DNA of 12,817 bases from Porticoccaceae bacterium (GTDB lineage Bacteria; Pseudomonadota; Gammaproteobacteria; Pseudomonadales; Porticoccaceae). The stretch spans positions 1-12,817 of the forward strand of contig JAUUYV010000009.1 in assembly GCA_030590275.1 (NCBI GenBank), given 5' to 3'. The notes under the pieces were generated by a model that made no database searches, was not told the origin of the DNA, and saw only the letters and a program-made list of their open reading frames with translations. Shown here one piece after another: positions 1 through 9,764 of the stretch (position 1 is the first letter of the stretch; every line of letters begins with the position of its first letter). A program made the position numbers and the translations under genes.

Positions 1-1288
1 CGAAGCTATTTCTATTTACGCGACAGCCCTGCTGCCCCTGGCGGTATTACCACTCACCGGGGCACAAACCATTAAAGATACCGCTGCCGCCTACGCCCAT
101 CCCCTGATCTTTCTATTCCTCGGTGGTTTTATCCTGGCCCTGGCATTAGAACGCTGGCGCCTGCATCGGCGCTTTGCTTTATTTATTTTGCGTATTGTTG
201 GCACCGCACCACGCCACCTGGTGGGCGGGTTTATGATCTCCTCCGCCACCCTGAGTATGTGGATCACTAACACCGCTACCACCATCGTTATGCTGCCCAT
301 CGCTCTGAGTGTGATCGCTCTGGAGCCTGAATCTCCCTACAAAAAGCGCTTTGCACTATGCCTCTTACTGGGTATTGCTTATGCCGCCTCCATTGGTGGC
401 ATTGGTACCATCGTCGGCACTACACCTAATATGTTCGCGGTGTCATTTATCGAAAATGAACTGGGCCGCCCTATTAGTTTTGCCCAATGGATGACCATTG
501 GCGTTCCGCTAGTAGTCATCTTTGTCCCCCTGGTATGGGTATTGATGACTCGCATCTTACTACCGCTTCCTGAGTCTTCAGGTGATAGAAGTAGCGCAGC
601 TGCTATCGATACCTCCTCGGAACCATGGCAAAGGGGAGCTGTATTAACCCTGATTATATTTATCCTGACTGCTGCCGCCTGGATGGGGCGACCACTATTG
701 GTCAAATGGCCGCCCCTCATGCACTTAAGCGATACGGGTATCGCCATCGTCGCTGCCCTACTACTCTTTGCCATACCCGAAAACATTCGCGAGCGACGCT
801 TTTTGATGGACTGGGAAACCGCCATCAAAGTCCCCTGGGGCGTACTCATTATTATGGGGGGTGGTCTGGCATTAGCGGGTGCGATCGGAAGAAACGGAGT
901 GGCTGAATTGTTGGCCTACCAGCTCATCGCCATCGGTCAGGTACCGCCATTAATTATGACATTGCTGATCGTCAGCCTGATTATGTTTCTGACTGAGCTG
1001 ACCAGCAATATCGCCACCACCACCGCATTAATTCCCATTATCGCCACTATTGCCATCGCCCTTGGCATTGATCCATTGAAACTGGTGATTCCCGCTACCA
1101 TGGCCGCCAGTTGCGCGTTTATGTTGCCGGTAGCAACACCACCTAACGCTATCGTCTTCGGCTCCGGGATGATCACCATACCGGCAATGGCCCGGGTTGG
1201 TTTCTGGCTAAACCTGAGTGGTATTCTTGTGGTCACGCTGGTCAGCCATTTCACTCTGGAGCTGGTGCTTCCTCAGCTGCTAGATTGA
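1..1288 (+). CDS. SLC13/DASS-family sodium-coupled anion symporter, C-terminal part (5' end outside window)
   Basis: This is an inner-membrane carrier predicted to import dicarboxylates, sulfate or a related anion with Na+. The reading frame is open from the first full codon at position 2, so the true start lies upstream and about 429 residues are visible. The chain is almost entirely hydrophobic helices. It carries the two pseudo-symmetric substrate hairpins of the family: MWITNTATTIVMLP (around 257-298) and LTSNIATTTALIP (around 998-1036). The stretch ASCAFMLPVATPPNAIV (around 1108-1158) fits the Na+:sulfate symporter family signature as I recall it. The canonical SNT motifs read TNT (266-274) and SNI (1004-1012) here. 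Family assignment is firm, but the substrate cannot be told from sequence alone. It is followed after 45 bp by a small lipoprotein gene on the same strand. Confidence 0.9.
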   Translation, partial: EAISIYATALLPLAVLPLTGAQTIKDTAAAYAHPLIFLFLGGFILALALERWRLHRRFALFILRIVGTAPRHLVGGFMISSATLSMWITNTATTIVMLPIALSVIALEPESPYKKRFALCLLLGIAYAASIGGIGTIVGTTPNMFAVSFIENELGRPISFAQWMTIGVPLVVIFVPLVWVLMTRILLPLPESSGDRSSAAAIDTSSEPWQRGAVLTLIIFILTAAAWMGRPLLVKWPPLMHLSDTGIAIVAALLLFAIPENIRERRFLMDWETAIKVPWGVLIIMGGGLALAGAIGRNGVAELLAYQLIAIGQVPPLIMTLLIVSLIMFLTELTSNIATTTALIPIIATIAIALGIDPLKLVIPATMAASCAFMLPVATPPNAIVFGSGMITIPAMARVGFWLNLSGILVVTLVSHFTLELVLPQLLD

Positions 1289-1333
1289 GCCTTATTGAAC
1301 TGACAAACCTTTAAGTACATACATGGACACACG

Positions 1334-1723
1334 ATGACTGTAACTCAGCTACCGGCTTCACTATCCTCACTGCGCCTTAGTATCTTTCTCATCACGCTAG
1401 CGATAACTAGCTGTGGTGGAAACGACTTCAATGCCTGTGTTTATTCAAGTTTGGAAGGAACCGCGTCCTGCTTAGAAAATACGTCAGGTGCAAAAAGCGA
1501 GTTTCTAAAGGCATGCAAACAAATACTGAGCTTCGAAAAATTAAAAGATCAAAATATGACAATGATTGCTGAACAATCATGTCCGGGGTCACCAATAGCA
1601 ACCTGCCAGAATGCATTGACTGGCCTGGCTGACCGACATGTCTATGGGACGCCTTCAGCAGAGGATATAGCACTTCAGAACAGGGTTTGCGAAACAGCCA
1701 AAGGCACCTTTGTTATTCACTAA
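1334..1723 (+). CDS. Small putative lipoprotein with six cysteines in the mature chain, function unknown
   Basis: I do not recognise this 129-residue protein. Residues 10-26 form a hydrophobic signal segment ending in the lipobox I-T-S-C, so Cys27 would be lipidated and the protein anchored to the periplasmic side of a membrane. The mature part has six further cysteines (35, 46, 61, 83, 91, 119), enough for three disulfides, and ends shortly after the last one. The only in-frame start near the signal is the ATG at 1334. The ATG-like triplet 10 bp upstream is out of frame, and no clear Shine-Dalgarno precedes the start, which lowers certainty about translation level. The lipobox, the even cysteine count and the uninterrupted frame argue that it is real. 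It sits 45 bp after the symporter and 234 bp before another lipoprotein gene, the M13 peptidase. Any functional link to either is inference. Confidence 0.7.
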   Translation: MTVTQLPASLSSLRLSIFLITLAITSCGGNDFNACVYSSLEGTASCLENTSGAKSEFLKACKQILSFEKLKDQNMTMIAEQSCPGSPIATCQNALTGLADRHVYGTPSAEDIALQNRVCETAKGTFVIH

Positions 1724-1800
1724 CAGTCACCCTTGAAGAAAGAACACGTATGATGACCACAAGATATAATCGCCCCCCCTGGTTTAACGGAGACTTTTAT

Positions 1801-1825
1801 TTACCAGCTTCTAATTACCAGCTTC
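1801..1825. repeat. Two-copy 11-bp direct repeat, period 14 bp
   Basis: TTACCAGCTTC occurs at 1801-1811 and again at 1815-1825, in the 234-bp spacer between the small lipoprotein gene and the M13 peptidase gene. It is a short near-tandem duplication. It could be an operator for the peptidase gene about 130 bp downstream, or simple replication slippage. Nothing else in this spacer is convincing apart from the ribosome-binding site at its end and a weak 5-bp inverted repeat (TACCG/CGGTA) near 1877-1895. Confidence 0.5.
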
Positions 1826-1943
1826 GTGGGAACCTACGCCGCTAACACTGGTCAGTTTATTTGTATTAAAAACTTACCGATAAGCTAACGGTAGTTTATC
1901 CAGACCAAAGCTCGGTTTAAGTTCTGGATTGGTAACAACGACA

Positions 1944-1950
1944 TAAGGAA
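1944..1950 (+). promoter_or_regulatory. Shine-Dalgarno that fixes the TTG start of the M13 peptidase
   Basis: TAAGGAA lies 7 nt before the TTG at 1958. No ATG or GTG in frame gives a complete lipoprotein signal, so this site decides the start. Confidence 0.75.
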
Positions 1951-1957
1951 ACTTACA

Positions 1958-4099
1958 TTGAAATACGCTCGTCAGCTTTCAACCGTTTTTTGTGCGGTTT
2001 TCGTTTTAAGTTCATGCGGGAAATCGTCTAATACAGGAACCGTTGCTGAGAATATTCTATCTGAAACGAACACTCCGAAAGCCTCGAGCAATGATACATT
2101 AGAACCTCGAAAATCGGGCCTCGACCTATTGGGTATGGACAAAAACATTCGACCCCAGGACGATTTCTTCGCCTACGTAAACGGTGCCTGGCTGGCGGAA
2201 ACAAATATTCCAGCCGACCGCTCATCATGGGGTTCATTTGCCCTCTTACATGAAAAAAGCCTCGACCAGTTAAAGGTCATCATCCAGGAATCAGCAATAG
2301 CCGTAGGCAATAACCCAGCCAAACAAAAGATTGGTGATTTCTACAAAGCCTATCTGAACGAAGATTTAATTGCTGAAAAAGGACTTACTCCGCTGGCAAA
2401 CCAAATGACCGTCATCCAGTCCCTGAGCGACCACCAGTCCATCGCAGCTTATTTTGGAAAAAGTAATGGTATAGGCCTTGATTCACCGCTTGGGGTTTGG
2501 ATCGGTCAGGATGCTAAAGACTCTACTCGTTACATTATGCACTTCAGTCAATCCGGCCTTGGCCTTCCCGACCGGGATTATTATTTTGACAGTTCCCAAC
2601 GAGGGCAGGAAATACTACAAAAATACCGAGATTTTATTCAACAACTTTTCACTCTGGCAAACCTTGGCGAACCGGAACAAAGCGCCGATCACATTATCGC
2701 TCTTGAAACCCGGCTCGCCGAACATCAATGGACAAAAGTAAAAAACCGCGATGCCGACCTTACCTATAATAAGTTCACTGCAGATAAGTTTGAGGTACTA
2801 CTTAATAACTACAGCATTAATAGTTTTTTAAGCTCACTGGGTGTTGATCCGGAGATACAAAACAATGGTTCCGCTGGGCAAACAGTAATTGTCAGCCAAC
2901 CGTCTTATGCAAAGGCCCTTAATCAAATATTTATAGAAACATCGGTATCGAAGTGGAAAGATTACCTGGCCTTTAAATTACTCGTAAGTCACGCGTCCTT
3001 TCTTTCATCCGAATTCGAAAATGCTCATTTCGATTTTTATAATAAAACCCTGAATGGTCAGCTTGAACAACGACCTCGCTGGAAAAAAGCCATTGGGGGT
3101 ATTAATGGCAACATGGGTGAATTGCTCGGCCAGCTGTACGTAGAAAAACATTTCCCCCCCGAAGCAAAAGTCCGCATGGTAGAACTGGTCGATAATCTAA
3201 TCGCCGCTTACCGAGCGTCCATTAGTGAGCTCGAGTGGATGGGTGAGGAAACCCGTCAACGCGCCCTGCAAAAACTGGATCAATTCACACCAAAAATTGC
3301 CTACCCAGATAAATGGCGCGACTATTCGGCGCTAAGCGTAGATGCGGACGATCTGATTGGAAATATCCAGCGCGCGCGCTTATTTAATCACCACTACGAC
3401 TTACAAAAACTGGGTAAACCGGTAGACCGCAGCGAATGGTTTATGCCACCACAAAAGGTGAATGCCTACTACAACCCTGGCATGAATGAAATCGTATTTC
3501 CCGCAGCAATCCTACAATCTCCATTTTTCGACATGATCGCAGACGATGCCGTCAACTACGGTGGTATTGGCGGCGTAATTGGCCACGAAATTGGACACGG
3601 ATTCGATGACCAGGGCAGCAAATACACTGGCGAAGGCAATCTGGATAGCTGGTGGACAGATGAAGACAGGGAACGCTTTGAACAGCGCACCAATACATTG
3701 GTAGAACAGTACGCAAACTACCAACCGCTTCCTGAGCTAATGCCAGAACTGAAGCTAAATGGCGAACTAACACTGGGCGAAAATATCGGTGATCTGGGGG
3801 GCCTGAGTATCGCTTTAAAGGCCTATCGCCTATCACGGGAATCAAGCTCTGACCTCAATGACTCTACCCTGGATGGGTTTACGGGAGAACAGCGAGTTTT
3901 CCTTGGCTGGGCTCAGGCCTGGAAAGTAAAAAGACGCCATGAACTCACTGAGCGTTTAGCAAAAACTGACCCTCATTCTCCGCCAAAATTCCGGGTCAAT
4001 GGCGTGGTACGAAATATCGACGAGTTTTATACTGCCTTCGATGTAAAACCCGGTGACAACTTATATCTGCCACCGGAACAACGAGTTAAAATTTGGTAG
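1958..4099 (+). CDS. M13 family (neprilysin/PepO-type) zinc metallopeptidase, lipoprotein
   Basis: This is an extracytoplasmic zinc endopeptidase of family M13, expected to cut oligopeptides or small proteins in the periplasm or at the outer membrane. At 713 residues it has the usual family length. It starts at TTG, backed by the Shine-Dalgarno at 1944-1950. Residues 1-20 are a lipoprotein signal with lipobox L-S-S-C (lipidated Cys20), followed by a Ser/Thr/Asn-rich linker to about residue 50. The M13 N-terminal domain opens with GMDKNIRPQDDFFAYVNGAW. Active-site features are complete: the substrate-binding NAYYNP at 502-507, the zinc motif HEIGH at 543-547 (His543, Glu544, His547), and the third ligand Glu608 with Asp612 in ENIGD. 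His673 and Arg679 match neprilysin His711 and Arg717. The C-terminus ends in a family-typical Trp. The gene converges on secF with 13 bp between stops. Confidence 0.95.
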   Translation: MKYARQLSTVFCAVFVLSSCGKSSNTGTVAENILSETNTPKASSNDTLEPRKSGLDLLGMDKNIRPQDDFFAYVNGAWLAETNIPADRSSWGSFALLHEKSLDQLKVIIQESAIAVGNNPAKQKIGDFYKAYLNEDLIAEKGLTPLANQMTVIQSLSDHQSIAAYFGKSNGIGLDSPLGVWIGQDAKDSTRYIMHFSQSGLGLPDRDYYFDSSQRGQEILQKYRDFIQQLFTLANLGEPEQSADHIIALETRLAEHQWTKVKNRDADLTYNKFTADKFEVLLNNYSINSFLSSLGVDPEIQNNGSAGQTVIVSQPSYAKALNQIFIETSVSKWKDYLAFKLLVSHASFLSSEFENAHFDFYNKTLNGQLEQRPRWKKAIGGINGNMGELLGQLYVEKHFPPEAKVRMVELVDNLIAAYRASISELEWMGEETRQRALQKLDQFTPKIAYPDKWRDYSALSVDADDLIGNIQRARLFNHHYDLQKLGKPVDRSEWFMPPQKVNAYYNPGMNEIVFPAAILQSPFFDMIADDAVNYGGIGGVIGHEIGHGFDDQGSKYTGEGNLDSWWTDEDRERFEQRTNTLVEQYANYQPLPELMPELKLNGELTLGENIGDLGGLSIALKAYRLSRESSSDLNDSTLDGFTGEQRVFLGWAQAWKVKRRHELTERLAKTDPHSPPKFRVNGVVRNIDEFYTAFDVKPGDNLYLPPEQRVKIW

Positions 4100-4112
4100 T
4101 TTGGCGGCTAGC

Positions 4113-5126
4113 TCAGGGTAATCCATCAAACTCTGCGCCGTCGCTCACCCGTTCTGGCGGCATCAGATCTTCCTGGCTAATATTCAATAGCAACAGCATA
4201 TTAGCTGCAACATAAATGGACGAATAGGTTCCCACGACCACACCCACCATCAGCGCGATAGAAAAATTATGAATCAACTCTCCACCCACAAAAAACAGGG
4301 CCAGCAAGACCAGTAAAGTTGTCAATGAAGTCACCACTGTGCGGCCCAAAGTCTGTGTCAACGACTCATCAATAATGGCGCTGGCATCCGCCACTCGAAG
4401 CAAACGAAAATTTTCCCGAATGCGATCGGAAACAACAATGGTATCGTTAAGGGAATAGCCAATAACCGCAAGTACTGCCGCTAACACAGTAAGATCAAAC
4501 TCCAGACCCAGCACAGAAAACACGCCGAGCGTAATAATGACGTCGTGGATCAATGCCGCTACCGCCGCCAGAGAAAACTTGTACTGAAAGCGCAAAGCCA
4601 CATAAAGCATCACTACCCCAAGAGCCAGCAACATACCCAGGCCGCCCTGGTCACGAAGTTCTTCGCCAACCTGTGGGCCTACATATTCGACTCGGCGTAT
4701 CTCCACTGATTGTTCGGACTCCAGAGCCGCACGCACCTCATTACCCAGCTTATCGTCAGTTGTACCGCGCAAACGAACCAGTACCTCCCGCTCGCTACCA
4801 AAATGTGCAACCACCGGGTTTTTAAACCCTGCCTCTACCAGGCCCTTCCGAACACTCGAAGTCGCTACAGCCTCGGGGTAAGCAACTTCAACTTGAGTAC
4901 CACCGGTAAAATCAAGACCCAACACCAGACCATTACTAAACAGAGAGCCAACAGAAATCAGCAACAGCACAACAGATAACATAGCCGTTAGCCTACGCTG
5001 GGCCATAAACGGTATGGACTTACCCACTGATCTTTCTACCGCTGACTTTTCTTTCACAGAGCGCTCGACAGAAGGCTTGCGCGCCACCTGCCTGTTCGAT
5101 TGTTTAGCTTTCTGTTTTCTTACCAC
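4113..5126 (-). CDS. secF: Protein translocase subunit SecF
   Basis: SecF pairs with SecD as the accessory RND-type subunit of the Sec translocon that uses the proton motive force to complete protein export. The 337-residue product has TM1 at about 45-65, the family motif GLDFTGG (70-76), a periplasmic domain, and a cluster of five helices from about 162 to 312 including the conserved stretch around GYSLNDTIVVSDRIREN (223-239). I chose the GTG at 5126, 28 nt after the secD stop, with GGGA about 7-10 nt upstream. The only internal Met (41) is too close to TM1 to be a likely start. The N-terminal 40 residues are strongly basic and contain a near-repeat, SVERSV (19-24) and AVERSV (29-34), making this tail longer than in E. 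coli SecF. The gene is almost certainly co-transcribed with secD. Confidence 0.95.
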   Translation of the reverse strand: MVRKQKAKQSNRQVARKPSVERSVKEKSAVERSVGKSIPFMAQRRLTAMLSVVLLLISVGSLFSNGLVLGLDFTGGTQVEVAYPEAVATSSVRKGLVEAGFKNPVVAHFGSEREVLVRLRGTTDDKLGNEVRAALESEQSVEIRRVEYVGPQVGEELRDQGGLGMLLALGVVMLYVALRFQYKFSLAAVAALIHDVIITLGVFSVLGLEFDLTVLAAVLAVIGYSLNDTIVVSDRIRENFRLLRVADASAIIDESLTQTLGRTVVTSLTTLLVLLALFFVGGELIHNFSIALMVGVVVGTYSSIYVAANMLLLLNISQEDLMPPERVSDGAEFDGLP

Positions 5127-5154
5127 TTATTTTCCCGTTTATCTGGAAGTAAAT

Positions 5155-7014
5155 TTAAATATGAAGCCTTTCCACATCTCGGCCGCCGTAGGTCAAATTA
5201 GTCAGACCTCGTGTCACCATAATCGCCGTGAACATCGATGTGAGAATACCGATGGAGAGTGTAACCGCAAAACCCTTAACTGCTCCGGTACCCACCGCAT
5301 AGAGAATCACCGCCACTATCAACGTGGTGATATTAGCATCGACAATAGACACAATTGCCCGCTCGTAACCTGAGCGAATCGCGCCCTGTGGTGTTTCGCC
5401 ATTTTTCAATTCCTCACGAATACGGGAAAAGATCAATACATTGGCATCCACCGCCATACCTACCGTCAGTACGATGCCAGCGATACCCGGTAGCGTAAGG
5501 GTAGCGCCGAGTATCGACATAACTGCAACCAGAATAACCAGGTTAAGGGCCAGGGCAATATTGGCAAACAGACCAAACATTCGGTAGTAAAACAACATAA
5601 AGACCAGCACCATTAACAGACCTAACTGTACAGACCTGATACCCAGGGCGATATTCTCGGCTCCCAGTGAGGGCCCGATGGTACGTTCCTCGACGAAGGT
5701 CATGGGGGCAGCGAGAGCGCCCGCGCGCAGTAGCAAAGCAAATTCGGAGGCTTCCTGGGGATCATCCAGCCCGGTCACCCGAAACTGCACACCGAGTGCA
5801 CTCTGGATAGTGGCCAGACTGATGATTTTTTTCTCCTGATAGCTTACCGGGACTTTCTTCTTCTCACCTGCTTCATTGCGACGTTCTTCGGTTCGCTGTT
5901 TGGTCTCGACAAATAGTACGCCCAGACGCCGACCAACATTGTTTTTCGTCGCATTGTGCATATCGCGGCCGCCTTTACCATCCAGGGTGATATTCACCTG
6001 CGACCCGCCATTTTCATCAAAACCAGCACTAGCGTTGGTAACATTATCGCCAGCAATAACAATTTTTTTCTCCAGCCAGGCGCTACGCTCTCCGCTGTCA
6101 GTAGAGCGAAACTTAAATTTTTCACGCCCGGTAACCTTGCCGGGTTCGGCTTCGAGGCGAAACTCCAGGTTGGCGGTTTTACCGATAATGCGTTTAGCTT
6201 CAGCGGTGTCCTGAACACCCGGCAATTCCACCACAATACGGTTGCGTCCCTGCCGCTGCACAATGGGTTCGGAAACCCCTAGCTCATTCACTCGGTTGCG
6301 CAGTGTGGTCAGGTTTTGCGTAATGGCATATTCCTCTCGCTCGCGAATCGCCGACTCAGTAGGGGTGAGCGTCAGAACAAAACGACCAGAACGCTCACTG
6401 GTGGCGAGGAGAAAATCGTTAAACTCTCGTTGACGAGTAATTTCTTCCGCTCGCTCACGCAACTCCAGTTTGATAAACGTTGCAACAATGGCTTCGTCTT
6501 TAATATCCAGAGACTTATAGCGGGCCTTGCCCTTCTCTTTACGCAAAGTATCCCTGAGTTCGCTAACTCGAGATTCCAAATAGCTAGCGATCACATGGCC
6601 GGTATCCACTTCCATCAAAAAGTGCACACCTCCTGAAAGATCCAGACCCAGCTTCATGGCTTGCCCGCCCGCCTTTGCGGACCAGGCAGGAGTTGTCGGC
6701 GCAAGGTTAAGCGCCACCACATAGCCAAAACCCAATTCCTGCTGAACCACTTCCTTCGCGGCCAGTTGCTGACTACGCTCACGCAGACGGATCAAACCGC
6801 TGCGCTTACCCGGTTCTGCCCCAAAGTTTTCAATCTCCACAGCATCCAGAGCACGACTTACCCGGACCAACAAGTCTTCGTCAATAGCGACGGCGCTCTG
6901 CCCAGAAATCTGGATAGCAGGATCGGGCGCGTACAGGTTGGGTACCGCGTAAAACAGTCCCAGGCCAATAACCATGGTGATAAGCAGGTACTTCCATAGC
7001 GGGTAACGATTCAT
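5155..7014 (-). CDS. secD: Protein translocase subunit SecD
   Basis: SecD is the larger partner of SecF in the inner membrane. It acts on the periplasmic side to pull exported proteins forward, driven by protons. The 619 residues match the usual length. TM1 spans about 8-24, followed by the family motif LGLDLSGGVHF (122-132), a large periplasmic P1 domain, RAGALAAP (430-437), and a C-terminal bundle of membrane helices from about 453 on. That bundle contains TVGMAVDANVLIFSRIREE (517-535), whose Asp523 corresponds to the conserved transmembrane acidic residue, and DANITTLI (559-566). The start is the ATG at 7014; the purine-rich GGGGAT lies somewhat far upstream, so initiation may be modest. 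The usual preceding gene yajC is missing, and a putative own promoter lies 65-93 bp upstream. Confidence 0.97.
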   Translation of the reverse strand: MNRYPLWKYLLITMVIGLGLFYAVPNLYAPDPAIQISGQSAVAIDEDLLVRVSRALDAVEIENFGAEPGKRSGLIRLRERSQQLAAKEVVQQELGFGYVVALNLAPTTPAWSAKAGGQAMKLGLDLSGGVHFLMEVDTGHVIASYLESRVSELRDTLRKEKGKARYKSLDIKDEAIVATFIKLELRERAEEITRQREFNDFLLATSERSGRFVLTLTPTESAIREREEYAITQNLTTLRNRVNELGVSEPIVQRQGRNRIVVELPGVQDTAEAKRIIGKTANLEFRLEAEPGKVTGREKFKFRSTDSGERSAWLEKKIVIAGDNVTNASAGFDENGGSQVNITLDGKGGRDMHNATKNNVGRRLGVLFVETKQRTEERRNEAGEKKKVPVSYQEKKIISLATIQSALGVQFRVTGLDDPQEASEFALLLRAGALAAPMTFVEERTIGPSLGAENIALGIRSVQLGLLMVLVFMLFYYRMFGLFANIALALNLVILVAVMSILGATLTLPGIAGIVLTVGMAVDANVLIFSRIREELKNGETPQGAIRSGYERAIVSIVDANITTLIVAVILYAVGTGAVKGFAVTLSIGILTSMFTAIMVTRGLTNLTYGGRDVERLHI

Positions 7015-7078
7015 ACTAAAGCTTAGATCCCCAAAGCTGGTGTTGTTGAAACTGGTTTTATTAAAAAAAGAGGCCGCG

Positions 7079-7107
7079 ATTATAGGCTAATTAGCCTAAG
7101 CGACCAA
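7079..7107 (-). promoter_or_regulatory. Putative sigma-70 promoter for secDF
   Basis: On the minus strand, TTGGTC (7107-7102) is followed after exactly 17 nt by a perfect TATAAT (7084-7079). Transcription would start near 7072 and give a roughly 58-nt leader before secD. That leader opens with a run of seven T. The -10 matches consensus fully; the -35 matches only in TTG. The site is internal to the queA-tgt-secDF gene string, so secDF could be transcribed both from here and from upstream. Confidence 0.5.
7083..7098. repeat. Perfect 16-bp palindrome overlapping the putative secDF promoter
   Basis: TAGGCTAATTAGCCTA is self-complementary over all 16 bases. It fills most of the spacer between the putative -35 and -10 elements and overlaps the first two bases of the -10. 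That position suits an operator for a dimeric repressor or activator. As RNA it could fold as a 6-bp stem with an AATT loop. A T-run begins about 10 nt further on, which is too distant for a standard terminator. Confidence 0.6.
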
Positions 7108-7135
7108 CGAAACCACGAGTTTAATTCCTACTCTA

Positions 7136-9330
<2,195 letters not shown>

Positions 9331-9465
9331 CGATATCGACAATCAAATGAGGGCTGGCACCAGCAATACGCTAGACTGGCAAAAAGAACCTATTCTACCA
9401 AGGATACGGTCCAGCCGGTGGGCCCAGCAAACAAGCAATAAACGCCATGCCACCAGAGCTTCAAG

Positions 9466-9493
9466 TTGACCGGCCAGCACTCACTGCTATAAT
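9466..9493 (+). promoter_or_regulatory. Promoter of tRNA-Leu(CAA)
   Basis: TTGACC (9466-9471) and a perfect TATAAT (9488-9493) are 16 nt apart. The mature tRNA begins 12 nt after the -10, so the 5' leader is only about 5-6 nt. The segment right after the -10 (CCCACACCC) is GC-rich, as in stable-RNA promoters under stringent (ppGpp) control; that last point is inference. Confidence 0.85.
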
Positions 9494-9505
9494 CCCACAC
9501 CCTGT

Positions 9506-9592
9506 GCCAGAGTGGTGAAATTGGTAGACACGACGGATTCAAAATCCGTTGCCTTCACGGGCGTGCCGGTTCGAGTCCGGCCTCTGGTACCA
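9506..9592 (+). tRNA. tRNA-Leu, anticodon CAA
   Basis: This is an 87-nt class II tRNA with the CCA end encoded (9590-9592). The acceptor arm GCCAGAG (9506-9512) pairs with CTCTGGT (9582-9588), giving a G1-U72 wobble as the first pair. The discriminator is A (9589). The anticodon stem ACGGA/TCCGT (9533-9537, 9545-9549) encloses the loop TTCAAAA with anticodon CAA at 9540-9542, which reads the codon UUG. A long variable arm follows, then the T arm GCCGG-TTCGAGT-CCGGC. It resembles the leucine tRNA encoded by leuX in E. coli. It stands alone, transcribed opposite to its neighbours queA and acs. No clear terminator follows. Confidence 0.97.
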
Positions 9593-9680
9593 AAGTTTAA
9601 TCGAGTATTATCCACAAAAAAGTGAACCTGGTATTAAGCGCAGTTTTCAAAACCGCCGACTCAAACCCATGAGTGGAAAA

Positions 9681-9715
9681 GTTCTGACAAGTACTTATTA
9701 GCATCACATCAGAAC
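9681..9715. repeat. Inverted repeat in the tRNA-Leu/acs spacer
   Basis: GTTCTGA (9681-9687) and TCAGAAC (9709-9715) are perfect 7-bp inverted arms 21 bp apart. They lie in the 172-bp spacer between the tRNA end and the acs stop codon, where the two genes converge. No T-run follows on either strand, so it is not a standard terminator. Nothing else in this spacer is recognisable. Confidence 0.4.
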
Positions 9716-9764
9716 CCTATACTAACGCCCCTTATCAGATTTAACTCTCCGCAAAATCCAACTT

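Noticed and set aside
379..1254. Long open frames on the minus strand opposite the symporter
   Set aside because: They lie opposite a clear SLC13 coding frame, give no recognisable protein and have no start signals; they are shadows of codon usage.
1289..1333. Promoter for the small lipoprotein gene (TTGAAC/TACATA)
   Set aside because: The spacer is about 15 nt and the -10 match is poor; too weak to list.
4100..4112. GCTAGC palindrome between the peptidase and secF as a bidirectional terminator
   Set aside because: The stem is only 3 bp without a usable loop, and no T-run follows on either strand.
9331..9342. TTG start for queA adding MSIS
   Set aside because: There is no Shine-Dalgarno, and homologues begin at the position of the following ATG; it remains possible.
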